Shown piece after piece: positions 1-9,000 of a DNA stretch of 64,000 bases (within the stretch, counting starts at the first letter, position 1; each line of letters starts with the position of its first letter). The stretch lies in NCBI RefSeq assembly GCF_031020795.1, contig NZ_JAVHJP010000008.1, positions 124,001-188,000 on the forward strand, in the 5' to 3' direction. This DNA is from Hydrogenophaga pseudoflava (GTDB taxonomy: Bacteria; Pseudomonadota; Gammaproteobacteria; Burkholderiales; Burkholderiaceae_C). The notes under the pieces were generated by a model. It saw nothing but the letters and a program-made list of their open reading frames with translations, did not search any database and was not told where the DNA came from. Made by a program: the position numbers and the translations under genes.

Positions 1-785
1 GCTGCTCGGGCGCCATTTCGCAAGGCTGCCGGACGACCTCTTTCCTGCTCGACGACGATGTGCTGATCGACGCTGGGACGGGGGTGGGCGACCTCAGCCT
101 CGACGAAATGGCGCAGGTCGACCACGTGCTGCTGACCCACTCCCACCTTGACCATGTGGCCAGCCTGCCCCTGATGCTCGATGCGGTTGCCGCACGGCGG
201 CTGGCGGCCGGTGCTGCGCCGCTGGTGGTACACGCCCTGCCGGGCACCATCTCCGCGCTGAAGGTGCACATCTTCAACAACCTGATCTGGCCCGACTTCT
301 CGACCATCCCCAGTGCCGAGACCCCGCTGATGCGCTTCGTGCCGATCACCGTGGGCGAGCTGCTGCGGGTGGGGGGCAAGCACATCGAGGTGCTTCCGGC
401 GGTGCACACCGTGCCGGCCGTGGGCTATGCGGTGGACAGCCGCAGCGGCCACTGGGTGTTCAGCGGCGACACCGAGCGCAACCCGGCGTTCTGGCAGCGC
501 GTCAACCGCATCGATGTGGCCATGCTGATCATCGAGACCGCCTTCAGCGACCGCGAACGCGAACTGGCCCAGCGCAGCCTGCACCTCGCTCCCAGTTCGC
601 TCGCCGACGAACTCGACCAGATCGACCGCAGCCGCCGCTACCCGATCTACATCACCCACACCAAGCCGGCGGAGACCGGGCTGATCATGGAAGAGATCCG
701 CCGCTTCGACGACGCACCCAACCGCCCGGACGACGTGCGCCACGACATCCGCTGGCTCAGCGCCGGGCAGACCTTCGAACTCTGA
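1..785 (+). CDS. Class II 3',5'-cyclic-nucleotide phosphodiesterase, 5'-truncated
   Basis: The reading frame is open from base 3, so the gene starts before the window; about 260 codons are visible. The first visible residues (CSGAISQGCRTTSFLLDDD) followed by LIDAGTG match the N-terminal part of class II cAMP phosphodiesterases (PF02112, metallo-beta-lactamase fold). The metal-binding signature THSHLDH follows, with later SGDTE and ITHTKP segments supplying further ligands. The expected reaction is hydrolysis of cAMP or cGMP to the 5'-monophosphate. No signal peptide can be judged because the N-terminus is missing. The stop codon lies inside the first arm of the dyad that precedes pilA. cAMP turnover beside a pilin gene is suggestive, but no functional link is shown. 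Confidence 0.88.
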   Translation, partial: CSGAISQGCRTTSFLLDDDVLIDAGTGVGDLSLDEMAQVDHVLLTHSHLDHVASLPLMLDAVAARRLAAGAAPLVVHALPGTISALKVHIFNNLIWPDFSTIPSAETPLMRFVPITVGELLRVGGKHIEVLPAVHTVPAVGYAVDSRSGHWVFSGDTERNPAFWQRVNRIDVAMLIIETAFSDRERELAQRSLHLAPSSLADELDQIDRSRRYPIYITHTKPAETGLIMEEIRRFDDAPNRPDDVRHDIRWLSAGQTFEL

Positions 786-857
786 CAATTTTTGTCCCGC
801 GAGCGGTGGGTGACAAAAATTGTCAGTGACTGCCGGCGACAGACGACACAAATCGTC
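783..857. promoter_or_regulatory. Clustered TGTC dyads upstream of pilA (possible PilR enhancer)
   Basis: A perfect 14-bp inverted repeat, TGACAATTTTTGTC (783-796) and its complement (812-825), is separated by 15 bp. A smaller dyad GACGA-N6-TCGTC follows at 842-857. TGTC half-sites are the known element of PilR sites upstream of sigma-54 pilin promoters in Pseudomonas. These lie about 55-130 bp upstream of the sigma-54 element at 911, the right distance for an enhancer. The binding protein is inferred; pilSR is not in the window. Confidence 0.5.
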
Positions 858-910
858 ACTGGCGGCGGGCAAGGCATGAAAAAGCACGCGAAAAGCAGGG
901 CAAATCGGGT

Positions 911-926
911 TGGCACGCTCTCTGCT
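911..926 (+). promoter_or_regulatory. Sigma-54 (-24/-12) promoter of pilA
   Basis: TGGCAC-N5-CTGCT matches the sigma-54 consensus TGGCAC-N5-TTGCW except for one T. The essential GG and GC doublets are correctly spaced. The predicted start is about 12 bp further on, near 937, giving a leader of about 35 nt before a clear AAGGAG ribosome site at 960-965 and the pilA ATG at 972. Confidence 0.75.
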
Positions 927-971
927 GAAGAACTCCCGTCCTCTACCCCAAACCCCTCCAAGGAGTTTTCA

Positions 972-1565
972 ATGAAGCGTTCCCTGCAAAAAGGTTTCAC
1001 CCTGATCGAACTGATGATCGTGGTGGCCATCATCGGTATCCTGGCTGCGATCGCCCTGCCGGCTTATCAGGATTACACGGTCCGTACCCGCATCTCTGAA
1101 GGCTTCACGCTGGCCCAGCCGGCCCGTTCGGGGTTGGCGACGGACGGTGCTGCTTCCGCAACGGACCTTGGCGCCTACACGACGACCTGGAATGATCAAT
1201 CGGACGGTACCGGTGCCAATTCCAAGTTTGTGGACTCGATCCTGTTCAACCAAGAGGGTGCAGCTGCCGCGGGCGACGACGATTTCCACATCGAAATCAC
1301 GTACAACGCTGACAACGTCGGTGGTATCGCCGCAACCGCGAACCTCCTGCGCTTGTACCCGCGTGTGCGCACCGGAAACGAAACCGCCGACGCGGTCAGC
1401 CTTGCAGACGCCTGGGCTGCAGGCCAGACCGGCGCGATTGACTGGGCTTGTGTCAGCGCAACCAACGCCATTGCCTCTTCCCCGGACCGTCGCATGGGCG
1501 GGGCAATCGCTGCTATCGGTGCTACAGGCGTGGCTTCCAAGTTCGCTCCCGCCGAGTGCCGCTGA
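972..1565 (+). CDS. pilA: Type IV major pilin PilA
   Basis: 197 residues. The class III leader MKRSLQKG is cut before Phe9, and the mature N-terminus [20 protein letters not shown] has the invariant Glu5 (residue 13). The rest is the usual hydrophobic helix followed by a globular domain. Cys160 and Cys196 near the C-terminus would form the D-loop disulfide. The ATG at 972 is preferred over upstream in-frame codons because it has an AAGGAG site and gives the exact prepilin leader. It is the subunit of type IV pili (adhesion, twitching, DNA uptake), processed by PilD. A sigma-54 promoter and TGTC dyads lie upstream and a strong terminator directly follows, so it is probably a monocistronic, highly expressed gene. 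The family is certain; which pilus it builds is not. Confidence 0.95.
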   Translation: MKRSLQKGFTLIELMIVVAIIGILAAIALPAYQDYTVRTRISEGFTLAQPARSGLATDGAASATDLGAYTTTWNDQSDGTGANSKFVDSILFNQEGAAAAGDDDFHIEITYNADNVGGIAATANLLRLYPRVRTGNETADAVSLADAWAAGQTGAIDWACVSATNAIASSPDRRMGGAIAAIGATGVASKFAPAECR

Positions 1566-1581
1566 TCTCCAAGTCAGTTCC

Positions 1582-1610
1582 AAAAGAGCGCTTCGGCGCT
1601 CTTTTTTTTT
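1582..1610 (+). terminator. Intrinsic terminator after pilA
   Basis: A 10-bp perfect stem (AAAAGAGCGC, loop TTCG, GCGCTCTTTT) is followed by a run of T residues to 1610. The UUCG tetraloop and long U-tract make this a textbook Rho-independent terminator 16 bp after the pilA stop. It would separate most pilA transcription from tfpZ. Confidence 0.93.
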
Positions 1611-1656
1611 GGCTACTGAAGCCGCTACCATCGGCCCGTCTGACCAATGGACCTTG

Positions 1657-2430
1657 ATGAACATGGTGAAAACCCGTCTGCGTCGTGCGTTGGGTGCCGC
1701 TGGCTGGCATCTGCTGGCCAGTGCACTGGTGGCTGCGGTGGCCGCTGGCCTGGTATTCGGCGTCTGGTTTCCTTATCCGTATCGTGAACTGGTGGGCGGG
1801 CGGGAGCTGTTCCTGATCGTGGTGGCAGTGGACGTCGTGTGTGGGCCGCTGCTCACGCTGGTGCTGTTCAACCACCTCAAATCCCGTCGGGAACTTGCGC
1901 TGGACCTGTCGCTGGTCGCCATGATCCAGTTGGCTGCCCTGGTCTACGGTTTGCACACGGTGGTGGAGGCGCGGCCCGTGTACCTGGCCTTCGAGGTGGA
2001 CCGATTCCGGGCGGTCACGATGGCCGATGTCCAACGCGACCAGCTGCGCCCCGAACGGGGTGGCCTGCATGTGATCGGTTGGTCGGGACCGCAGGTGATC
2101 GGAGTGCGCCAGCCCAAGGACAACGAGGAGATGATGCGCAGCCTGGACCTCTCGCTGGGGGGCATTGAACAGGCGGTGCGCCCCGACTGGTGGATCCCAT
2201 ATGAAGAGATTCGGCCTCGGTTATTGGCAAAGGCGCGCCCCGTCTCTGAGCTGCGCGAGAAGCGTCCAGACCAGAAAGCACAGATCGACATCTCCATCTC
2301 TGAGAGTGGTCTGCGGGAGGCGCAGCTGCGTTGGCTGCCGATCACGAGCTTTCAGTCCACAGGATGGGTGGCTTTCGTCGACGCCACATCCGCGGAGATC
2401 AAGTCGTTTGCGCCTGTGGACGGCTTTTAG
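1657..2430 (+). CDS. tfpZ: TfpX/TfpZ family type IV pilin accessory protein
   Basis: 257 residues from ATG 1657; a second ATG at 1663 is also possible, and neither has a strong ribosome site. Three N-terminal hydrophobic segments (about residues 16-38, 48-72 and 79-100) are followed by a soluble C-terminal region with no enzyme motif I recognise. Membrane proteins of this layout directly downstream of a pilin gene are known as TfpX/TfpZ, which affect assembly or stability of their cognate pilin. The pilA terminator lies between the two genes, so expression would need read-through or its own weak promoter. Its 3' end overlaps the convergent moaC stop by 4 bp. Assignment rests on topology, size and position. 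Confidence 0.78.
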   Translation: MNMVKTRLRRALGAAGWHLLASALVAAVAAGLVFGVWFPYPYRELVGGRELFLIVVAVDVVCGPLLTLVLFNHLKSRRELALDLSLVAMIQLAALVYGLHTVVEARPVYLAFEVDRFRAVTMADVQRDQLRPERGGLHVIGWSGPQVIGVRQPKDNEEMMRSLDLSLGGIEQAVRPDWWIPYEEIRPRLLAKARPVSELREKRPDQKAQIDISISESGLREAQLRWLPITSFQSTGWVAFVDATSAEIKSFAPVDGF

Positions 2431-2927
2431 CTCGCCACAAAACTCCCACTCTTCCCGCCATGTTTCTCCATCAGCCGCACCCCGCTGATGGTCATGCCGC
2501 GGTCCACTGCCTTGCACATGTCGTAGATCGTCAGCAGCGCCGCGCTGGCGGCGGTCAGGGCTTCCATTTCCACGCCGGTCTGACCGGTGCATTCGGCGGT
2601 TGCGCGGCACAGCACGCTGCTTGAAGCCTCGTCCACCTCGAACTCCACCGCCACCCTCGTGAGGGCGATCGGGTGGCACAGCGGGATCAGGTCGCTGGTT
2701 TTCTTGGCGCCCTGGATGCCCGCTATACGGGCAATGCCGAGCACGTCGCCTTTCTTGGCGCTGCCGCTGCGGATCAGCGCCAGCGTCTCGGGCAGCATGG
2801 TGATGCGCCCCTCCGCGATGGCCACCCGGTGGGTACTGGCCTTGGCGGACACGTCGACCATGTGGGCCTGGCCCTGGGCATCGAAATGGGTGAGCGGGCT
2901 GGCGGGCTGGGCGGGTGTGTCGGGCAT
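2427..2927 (-). CDS. moaC: Cyclic pyranopterin monophosphate synthase MoaC
   Basis: 166 residues. MoaC converts the MoaA product 3',8-cyclo-7,8-dihydro-GTP to cyclic pyranopterin monophosphate in molybdenum cofactor synthesis (cytosol). Family marks are all present: the N-terminal [12 protein letters not shown] strand, the [13 protein letters not shown] loop with the active-site His, [11 protein letters not shown], and [10 protein letters not shown] near the C-terminus with the catalytic Asp and Lys. Length is as expected (about 160). It stands alone here, convergent with tfpZ and divergent from the M48 protease gene across a 61-bp gap that must hold both promoters. No other moa gene is in the window. 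Confidence 0.95.
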   Translation of the reverse strand: MPDTPAQPASPLTHFDAQGQAHMVDVSAKASTHRVAIAEGRITMLPETLALIRSGSAKKGDVLGIARIAGIQGAKKTSDLIPLCHPIALTRVAVEFEVDEASSSVLCRATAECTGQTGVEMEALTAASAALLTIYDMCKAVDRGMTISGVRLMEKHGGKSGSFVAS

Positions 2928-2988
2928 GGTGGCGGTTCTTTGCGCGGTCTTTACAGAAACCTCGGGGGCTTGGCGGCATCATACGGGG

Positions 2989-4557
2989 ATGCTTCCACCC
3001 GTTCGCTCTCCGATGTTGCCGCCATTTCGCCGCTGGTCCGTCGCCGTGCTGGTCGCGGCACTGCTACTCCCGCCCTCCGCGGTCACGCTGGCCCAGTCGG
3101 GCGTCAACCTGCCGTCGCTGGGCGATGGCGCGGGCATGTCCATCGCGGCCGAGCGGCGGCTGGGTGACAGCATCGCGCGCGACCTCTACCGCGACCCGGA
3201 CTACCTGGACGATCCGGTGCTGGTCGACTATCTGCAGACGCTCTGGCAGCCCCTGCTGGGCGCCGCGCGGGCGCGGGGCGATGTGCCGCCCGAACTGTCG
3301 GACCGGCTGGCCTGGCAACTGCTGATCTCGCGTGACAAACGGGTCAATGCGTTCGCGCTGCCCGGCGGCTATCTGGGTGTGCATCTCGGGCTGGTGGCAG
3401 CGACCGAGACGTCGCCGGAGCTGGCCAGCGTGCTCGCCCACGAACTCAGCCATGTGTCGCAGCGCCACATTGCGCGCATGCTCTCCAAGCAGGACCAGGC
3501 GGCGCCCTGGCTCATGGGCGCCCTCATCCTGGGGGTGTTGGCGGCGCGGGCCAATGTGGATGTGGCCAATGCGGCCATTGCCGGCAGCCAGGCGGTGGCG
3601 ATCCAGAACCAGCTCAACTTCTCGCGCGACATGGAGCGCGAGGCCGACCGGGTCGGCTTCGGCGTGCTGACCGGTGCCGGATTCGAGCCGCTGGGCTTTG
3701 TGACCATGTTCGAGAAACTCCAGCAGGCGGCCCGGCTGAATGACGACGGGTCGTTCCCCTATCTGCGCAGCCACCCGCTGACCAGCGAGCGCATGGCCGA
3801 CATGCGGGCCCGGGTGCCGCTGGCCGAAGCGCCGCCGAGCGGTCCGCGCGTCGGTGCGCCGGTGGCGGGCCCGGCGGCCACGCCGCCCAAGGCCCTGCAT
3901 TCATTGATGGCGGCCCGCGCCCGGGTGCTGTCGGAGAACGGCCCCGACCGCCAGCGCGCCTGGCTGCAGGCAGGTCAGGCGCCCAACGCGGCGCCCGCCG
4001 CCCAGTACGCGGCCGCCCTGTCGGCCCACCGACTGGGGCAGTCGGCGCAGGCGCTGTCCATCGCGCGCCAGGCCCGTGTGGCCGCAGCGCCCGGCACCCA
4101 GGGCACCTGGGATCTGCTGCAACTGGAAATCCTGGCCGGGCCGCATGCCCGCTCGCTCAACGACGCTTCGCTGGTGACGCTGAGGGACCAGGCGCTCGCC
4201 GGGAGCACCCGGGCCGATCTGCTGCTCGGAGCGCAGGCGGCGCTGGCGAGTCCGGGGGCGCTGGCCGGGGCGGCGGCCCGCCTGCAGGCCTGGGTGGTGG
4301 CACAGCCGAAGGATGCGCAGGCCTGGCAGACGCTCTCACGGGTGCAGGCCGCGCTGGGGCAGCGCCTGCGATCGGTGCGTTCGGAGGCCGAAGCGCGGGC
4401 GGCGCAGATGGACTATGCCGGGGCGGCCGACCGCCTGCGCGCCGCGCAGATGCTGCCGCCGGCGGAGCGCAACGCCGATCCGATGGAACTGGCCATTGTC
4501 GACGTGCGCCGGCGCGAAGTGGAGGAACTGCTGCGCGAATCAGCGCGACAGGAGTGA
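2989..4557 (+). CDS. bepA: BepA/YfgC-like periplasmic M48 metalloprotease with TPR region
   Basis: 522 residues from ATG 2989; ATG 3013 would shorten it by 8. A signal peptide (basic FRRW, then a hydrophobic stretch ending near AQSG) points to the periplasm. The M48 zinc site is HELSH (residues 151-155), with the third ligand Glu218 in EREADRVGF. The C-terminal half is Ala/Leu-rich helical repeats like the TPR region of E. coli BepA, which chaperones or degrades LptD and BAM substrates. E. coli BepA is about 487 residues, so the length fits. It overlaps the convergent membrane-protein gene by 18 bp. The orthology is inferred from architecture. Confidence 0.85.
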   Translation: MLPPVRSPMLPPFRRWSVAVLVAALLLPPSAVTLAQSGVNLPSLGDGAGMSIAAERRLGDSIARDLYRDPDYLDDPVLVDYLQTLWQPLLGAARARGDVPPELSDRLAWQLLISRDKRVNAFALPGGYLGVHLGLVAATETSPELASVLAHELSHVSQRHIARMLSKQDQAAPWLMGALILGVLAARANVDVANAAIAGSQAVAIQNQLNFSRDMEREADRVGFGVLTGAGFEPLGFVTMFEKLQQAARLNDDGSFPYLRSHPLTSERMADMRARVPLAEAPPSGPRVGAPVAGPAATPPKALHSLMAARARVLSENGPDRQRAWLQAGQAPNAAPAAQYAAALSAHRLGQSAQALSIARQARVAAAPGTQGTWDLLQLEILAGPHARSLNDASLVTLRDQALAGSTRADLLLGAQAALASPGALAGAAARLQAWVVAQPKDAQAWQTLSRVQAALGQRLRSVRSEAEARAAQMDYAGAADRLRAAQMLPPAERNADPMELAIVDVRRREVEELLRESARQE

Positions 4558-4890
4558 CTTCACCGCGGCATCCACCACCAGCATGATCGCCGAGTAGATC
4601 AGCGATCCCAGCAGCGCGGCGCCGAAACCGTTGACGTGGAAACCGTCCAGCACGCTGGCCGCAGCCCAGAACAGCAAGGCGTTGATCACGAACAGGAACA
4701 GGCCCAGCGTGATCACCGTGACCGGCAGGGTCAGCAGCACAAGGATCGGCCGCAACACCATGTTGAACAGCCCGATCACGAACGCGGCGATCAGCGCCGA
4801 AGTGAAGTTCTGAACCTGCACCCCGGGGTACAGATAGGCCACCAGAAGCAAGGCGCAGGCGGCGAGCAGCCAGGTCACGATTGTTTTCAT
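4540..4890 (-). CDS. Phage-holin-family (PF04020/YvlD-like) membrane protein
   Basis: 116 residues with four hydrophobic segments (about 3-22, 31-50, 54-77 and 88-112) joined by very short loops. The pattern LYPGVQVQNF..ALIAAFVIGLFN..LRP and LPVTVITLGLFLFVINALLFW is typical of the DUF360/YvlD group, which databases label superfamily IV 4-TMS phage holin. Despite the name, members are ordinary chromosomal inner-membrane proteins of unknown function, and nothing phage-like is nearby. It follows terC on the same strand after a 78-bp gap with a probable terminator. Confidence 0.82.
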   Translation of the reverse strand: MKTIVTWLLAACALLLVAYLYPGVQVQNFTSALIAAFVIGLFNMVLRPILVLLTLPVTVITLGLFLFVINALLFWAAASVLDGFHVNGFGAALLGSLIYSAIMLVVDAAVKSLLSR

Positions 4891-4912
4891 GCGGCCAGCA
4901 TAGCACCGGCCA

Positions 4913-4946
4913 TGAGAAAGGGCGGCCCCTTTCGGAAGGCCGCCCC
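4913..4946 (-). terminator. Probable terminator after terC
   Basis: On the minus strand an 8-bp GC stem (GGGCGGCC, 4938-4945 with 4920-4927) and 10-nt loop is followed by TTTCTC. It lies 23 bp past the terC stop. The U-tract is short, so termination may be partial. Confidence 0.6.
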
Positions 4947-4968
4947 AGGGCGCAGAGAGCTTGGCCGA

Positions 4969-5724
4969 TCAGGCGCCGGCTTCTTCCGCCGGCTTCTGGC
5001 GCGAGGCCACGAACTTGCCGATGGCCAGCACCAGCAGGGCGCCGGCAATGTGGGCGGTCCAGTACAGGGTGTCGGAAATGACGGCCAGACCCTTTTCGTC
5101 CACGGAGCCCAGCTTGGGCATCCAGGTCCACTTGTCGGGGTTGACGAAGGCCGGGTCGGTCACCAGCATGCCGCCCGCGATCCAGCCCAGCAGCATGCCG
5201 CCGGCCACGATGATCACCGGGAAGCGGGCCATCAGCTTGATGACCAGGGTGCTGCCCCAGACGATGATGGGGATGGAGATCAACAGGCCCAACACCACCA
5301 GCAGCAGCGAGTGCTCGCCCGCGTTCTGGGCGGCGCCGGCGATGGCAATCACGTTGTCCACGCTCATCACCAGGTCGGCCACGATGATGGTCTTGATGGC
5401 GGCGAACAGCTTGTCGCTGCCCTGGATGTCGCCGTGTCCGTCTTCATCGGGTGCGATCAGCTTGATGCCGATCCAGACCAGCAGGATCGCGCCCACCAGC
5501 TTGAGGAAGGGCACGTTCAGCAGCGTCATGGCGAAAGCGATCAGGACCACGCGCAGGATGATGGCGCCCGCCGTGCCCCAGATGATGCCCTTGGTGCGCT
5601 GTGCGGGGGGCAGTTTGCGGCAGGCCAGCGCGATCACGACCGCGTTGTCGCCTCCGAGCAGGATGTCGATGATGATGATTTGTCCCAGGGCGACCCAGAA
5701 CTCGGGTGAAGTCAGGAAATCCAT
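4969..5724 (-). CDS. TerC/Alx-family membrane protein, probable manganese exporter
   Basis: 251 residues; ATG 5724 has a good GAGG ribosome site and starts at the family-typical MDFLTSPEFW. About seven to nine hydrophobic helices are visible. Two conserved acidic metal-binding segments stand in membrane helices, LLGGDNAVVIAL and LVMSVDNVIAIAG, as in TerC/Alx/YkoY proteins. Several members of this family export Mn2+ and are controlled by the yybP-ykoY riboswitch, and exactly that RNA lies in the long leader here. This makes Mn2+ efflux much more likely than tellurite resistance. A terminator-like hairpin follows the gene. Confidence 0.92.
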   Translation of the reverse strand: MDFLTSPEFWVALGQIIIIDILLGGDNAVVIALACRKLPPAQRTKGIIWGTAGAIILRVVLIAFAMTLLNVPFLKLVGAILLVWIGIKLIAPDEDGHGDIQGSDKLFAAIKTIIVADLVMSVDNVIAIAGAAQNAGEHSLLLVVLGLLISIPIIVWGSTLVIKLMARFPVIIVAGGMLLGWIAGGMLVTDPAFVNPDKWTWMPKLGSVDEKGLAVISDTLYWTAHIAGALLVLAIGKFVASRQKPAEEAGA

Positions 5725-5839
5725 TGGCTGCCTCGTTGTGTGGTGATGGGCCCATACAGGCCGCTTCCGGCGCAGACCGACCCTGGGCGCCAGATGGTGG
5801 ACATCGGCGCGAAGGGGCAATGAGGCCTTGATCGGTCCG

Positions 5840-5988
5840 CAGGGACGGTCCAAAGGTCTTGCTCAGGCCGGTGGCGGGCACCGGGCTCGGATCGCCGGAA
5901 GCATGTGCTTCGTCCTGACGACGACCCGAACGGGCAGAAACGGTGCGCGGGGCGCGGTTCCCTCCCGGAGAGCTACTCCCCTTCGAGT
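5840..5988 (-). promoter_or_regulatory. yybP-ykoY manganese riboswitch in the terC leader
   Basis: Read on the minus strand, the leader contains the conserved blocks in the right order: AAGGGGAGTAGCT (complement of 5971-5983), GTCGTCA further on, CACCGGC, and GCAAGACCTTTGG closing the element (complement of 5850-5862). These are the two metal-binding loops and closing stem of the yybP-ykoY aptamer (RF00080). About 115 nt separate the aptamer from the terC ATG, room for an expression platform. No U-tract terminator is visible, so control is probably at translation. The downstream gene family agrees with the ligand. Confidence 0.9.
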
Positions 5989-5994
5989 CCGGCG

Positions 5995-6000
5995 ATTGTA
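5995..6000 (-). promoter_or_regulatory. -10 box (TACAAT) for the terC transcript
   Basis: TACAAT on the minus strand sits so that the predicted start, near 5988, falls at the first base of the riboswitch. No good -35 element is seen at the expected spacing (CGTCGG), so the promoter may be weak or activator-assisted. The rest of the gap up to 6067 shows nothing else. Confidence 0.55.
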
Positions 6001-6067
6001 GCGGCGCGGCCTCCCGTCCGACGCTGGTCGCAGGTAAGCACTTTCCACACCGTATCATCGCCGTCCC

Positions 6068-6502
6068 ATGGCCGGCATCCACATCACCGACATCGAGGCC
6101 GCCATCAACTACTGGCGTGAGCGCTCACCCTCGCCCGACGCAGGTGCGCCTCTGGCGCCGCCACTGCGCGCCCTGGCCGAGGTCTATGCCCTGATGGCCT
6201 ACCACCGGCAGACCGAGGCGGACGAAGCGTGGCTGTCGCAGGCTGCGCGCCAGGCCTGGCTGGCCTGGTTCGACACCACGCCGGACACGCCCTGCATCGC
6301 CATCTGCTCCACCAGCCAGGGCGACGAGGTGTGCAAGGGCTGCGGCCGCAGTTTTGACGAGGTGCAGCACTGGACGGCCATGAGCCCGGCCGAAAAAAGG
6401 GGGGTCTGGCGGCGCATCACCCTGCAGGGCGACGCCTGGCGCTTCAACCGCTACGCCGAGCGGGCGATTGAAGAGAAAAAGGGTCAGGCAGGGACCGTGT
6501 AG
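6068..6502 (+). CDS. DUF3717-DUF1289 two-domain protein
   Basis: 144 residues. The N-terminal part (MAGIHITDIEAAINYWRERS) matches DUF3717, a short helical module of betaproteobacteria. The C-terminal part has the DUF1289 pattern of four cysteines (PCIAICS...CKGCGR) followed by the typical W..M...E....W..I tail. DUF1289 proteins are small presumed metal-binding or Fe-S proteins of unknown function. It overlaps the convergent MBL gene by 19 bp. No role is known; the cysteine cluster is what I would test. Confidence 0.8.
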   Translation: MAGIHITDIEAAINYWRERSPSPDAGAPLAPPLRALAEVYALMAYHRQTEADEAWLSQAARQAWLAWFDTTPDTPCIAICSTSQGDEVCKGCGRSFDEVQHWTAMSPAEKRGVWRRITLQGDAWRFNRYAERAIEEKKGQAGTV

Positions 6503-7251
6503 TTCGCCTGTGTCACGTTGTCGATGCCACAGGTCAGGTCGCCGATCCAGCCGATGAACTCCTTGACCGCGTCGCCGGCCAGCGGGGCGCCGTGTTGCGG
6601 CACGATCATCTTGATCGGCAGGTCCCGCACCATGTTCGCCCACAGCCGCAGGATCTTCTGCGAGACCATGTAGCGGCGGTGGAACCCCTCCATGCGGGCC
6701 AAGTGGGGCGCCAGGCTGGTGATGGGCGTGGAGGCGTCCTTCGACGTGCCCAGCGACACGCCCAGGTCTCCGGAGAACAGGATCCGGCTGACCGGGTCCC
6801 AGAACTGGAAGTTGCCCTCCGCGTGCATGAAGTGCGCCGGCAGGGCGATGATTTCGCTGCGCCCGAGCTTGATGCGCATGCCGGGATCGGGGATGCCGAC
6901 GATGCGGCCGGCGGTCTTGCCCGGCTTGCAGAAATGGGGGGCGAAGCGCTCCCACAGCTTGGAGATGTAGAGCGTGGCCTGGGTGCTGGTCATCCAGCGG
7001 TCCAGCGAGGCGATGATGTCCGGGTCGGCGTGGGAGGCCAGGATCTCGGTGAGCTTGTTCGGCGGGAAATAGCGGCCGATGGTCAGCAGCAACTCGTTGT
7101 AGGCCATGTTGCCGCCCGGATCGATGATCGCGCCCTGGTCGCCGTCGATCACCAGGAACTGGTTGGCCTGGACGGCCTCGCCGCCCTCGTCGCTGAGGTG
7201 GGCGAACATCAGGCAGACGTGCCCGTTCTGGTTGAACAGTTCAATGGCCAT
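6484..7251 (-). CDS. Stand-alone MBL-fold diiron (ODP/flavodiiron-like) protein
   Basis: 255 residues with a GAGGAG site before ATG 7251. The fold is metallo-beta-lactamase, but the metal motif is of the flavodiiron/ODP kind: HADPD in place of HxHxDH, then FMHAEGNFQFWD, FSGDLG and PQHGAP. In flavodiiron proteins these residues hold a non-haem diiron centre that reduces O2 or NO. Here there is no flavodoxin domain, so it is the stand-alone ODP type, some of which act as oxygen sensors. It could be an O2/NO reductase subunit, a sensor or an unrelated hydrolase. Neighbours give no clue. Confidence 0.8.
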   Translation of the reverse strand: MAIELFNQNGHVCLMFAHLSDEGGEAVQANQFLVIDGDQGAIIDPGGNMAYNELLLTIGRYFPPNKLTEILASHADPDIIASLDRWMTSTQATLYISKLWERFAPHFCKPGKTAGRIVGIPDPGMRIKLGRSEIIALPAHFMHAEGNFQFWDPVSRILFSGDLGVSLGTSKDASTPITSLAPHLARMEGFHRRYMVSQKILRLWANMVRDLPIKMIVPQHGAPLAGDAVKEFIGWIGDLTCGIDNVTQANYTVPA

Positions 7252-7420
7252 GGCCGGGGCTCCTCGGGCGCGCGTCCACCCTCCGTTGGGCGGCAGTTGT
7301 TAAAAAATGCAAGCGGAGGACTGTAGGGCCGTGACCCGCCAGTGCCGCTTGCGATATGTCAAACCACAACCACACTGTGCATGAAAAACCGCACAACGAT
7401 GCGGCTTGCTCCGCCCGAGA

Positions 7421-7452
7421 AGCAAAAGGGCCGGACGACTGGCGCCCGGCCC
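7421..7452 (-). terminator. Intrinsic terminator after purB
   Basis: On the minus strand GGGCCGG (7446-7452) pairs with CCGGCCC (7428-7434) over an 11-nt loop and is followed by TTTTGCTT. It lies 23 bp beyond the purB stop. The rest of 7252-7420 shows no gene or clear signal. Confidence 0.75.
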
Positions 7453-7474
7453 CGGTCAGATTTATTCAAAAGAA

Positions 7475-8959
<1,485 letters not shown>

Positions 8960-8960
8960 C

Positions 8961-8966
8961 TAAAAT
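8961..8966 (+). promoter_or_regulatory. -10 box (TAAAAT) for the glutathione transferase gene
   Basis: TAAAAT lies 34 bp upstream of the ATG at 9001, in the 113-bp gap between divergent purB and this gene. It supports ATG 9001 over the in-frame ATG at 8965, which overlaps the box. No convincing -35 is seen. Confidence 0.5.
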
Positions 8967-9000
8967 GGCTTGCCCAGGGACCCCCACAACTCCATTCCTC

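Noticed and set aside
4540..4890. Phage holin, hence a prophage remnant
   Set aside because: The family name is historical. No phage gene, integrase or attachment site is nearby.
4969..5724. Tellurite resistance gene
   Set aside because: The Mn2+-type riboswitch in its leader and the Alx/YkoY-like motifs point to manganese export; no other ter genes are present.
6484..7251. Beta-lactamase or glyoxalase II
   Set aside because: The HxHxDH motif is replaced by HADPD and the other motifs are of the flavodiiron type.
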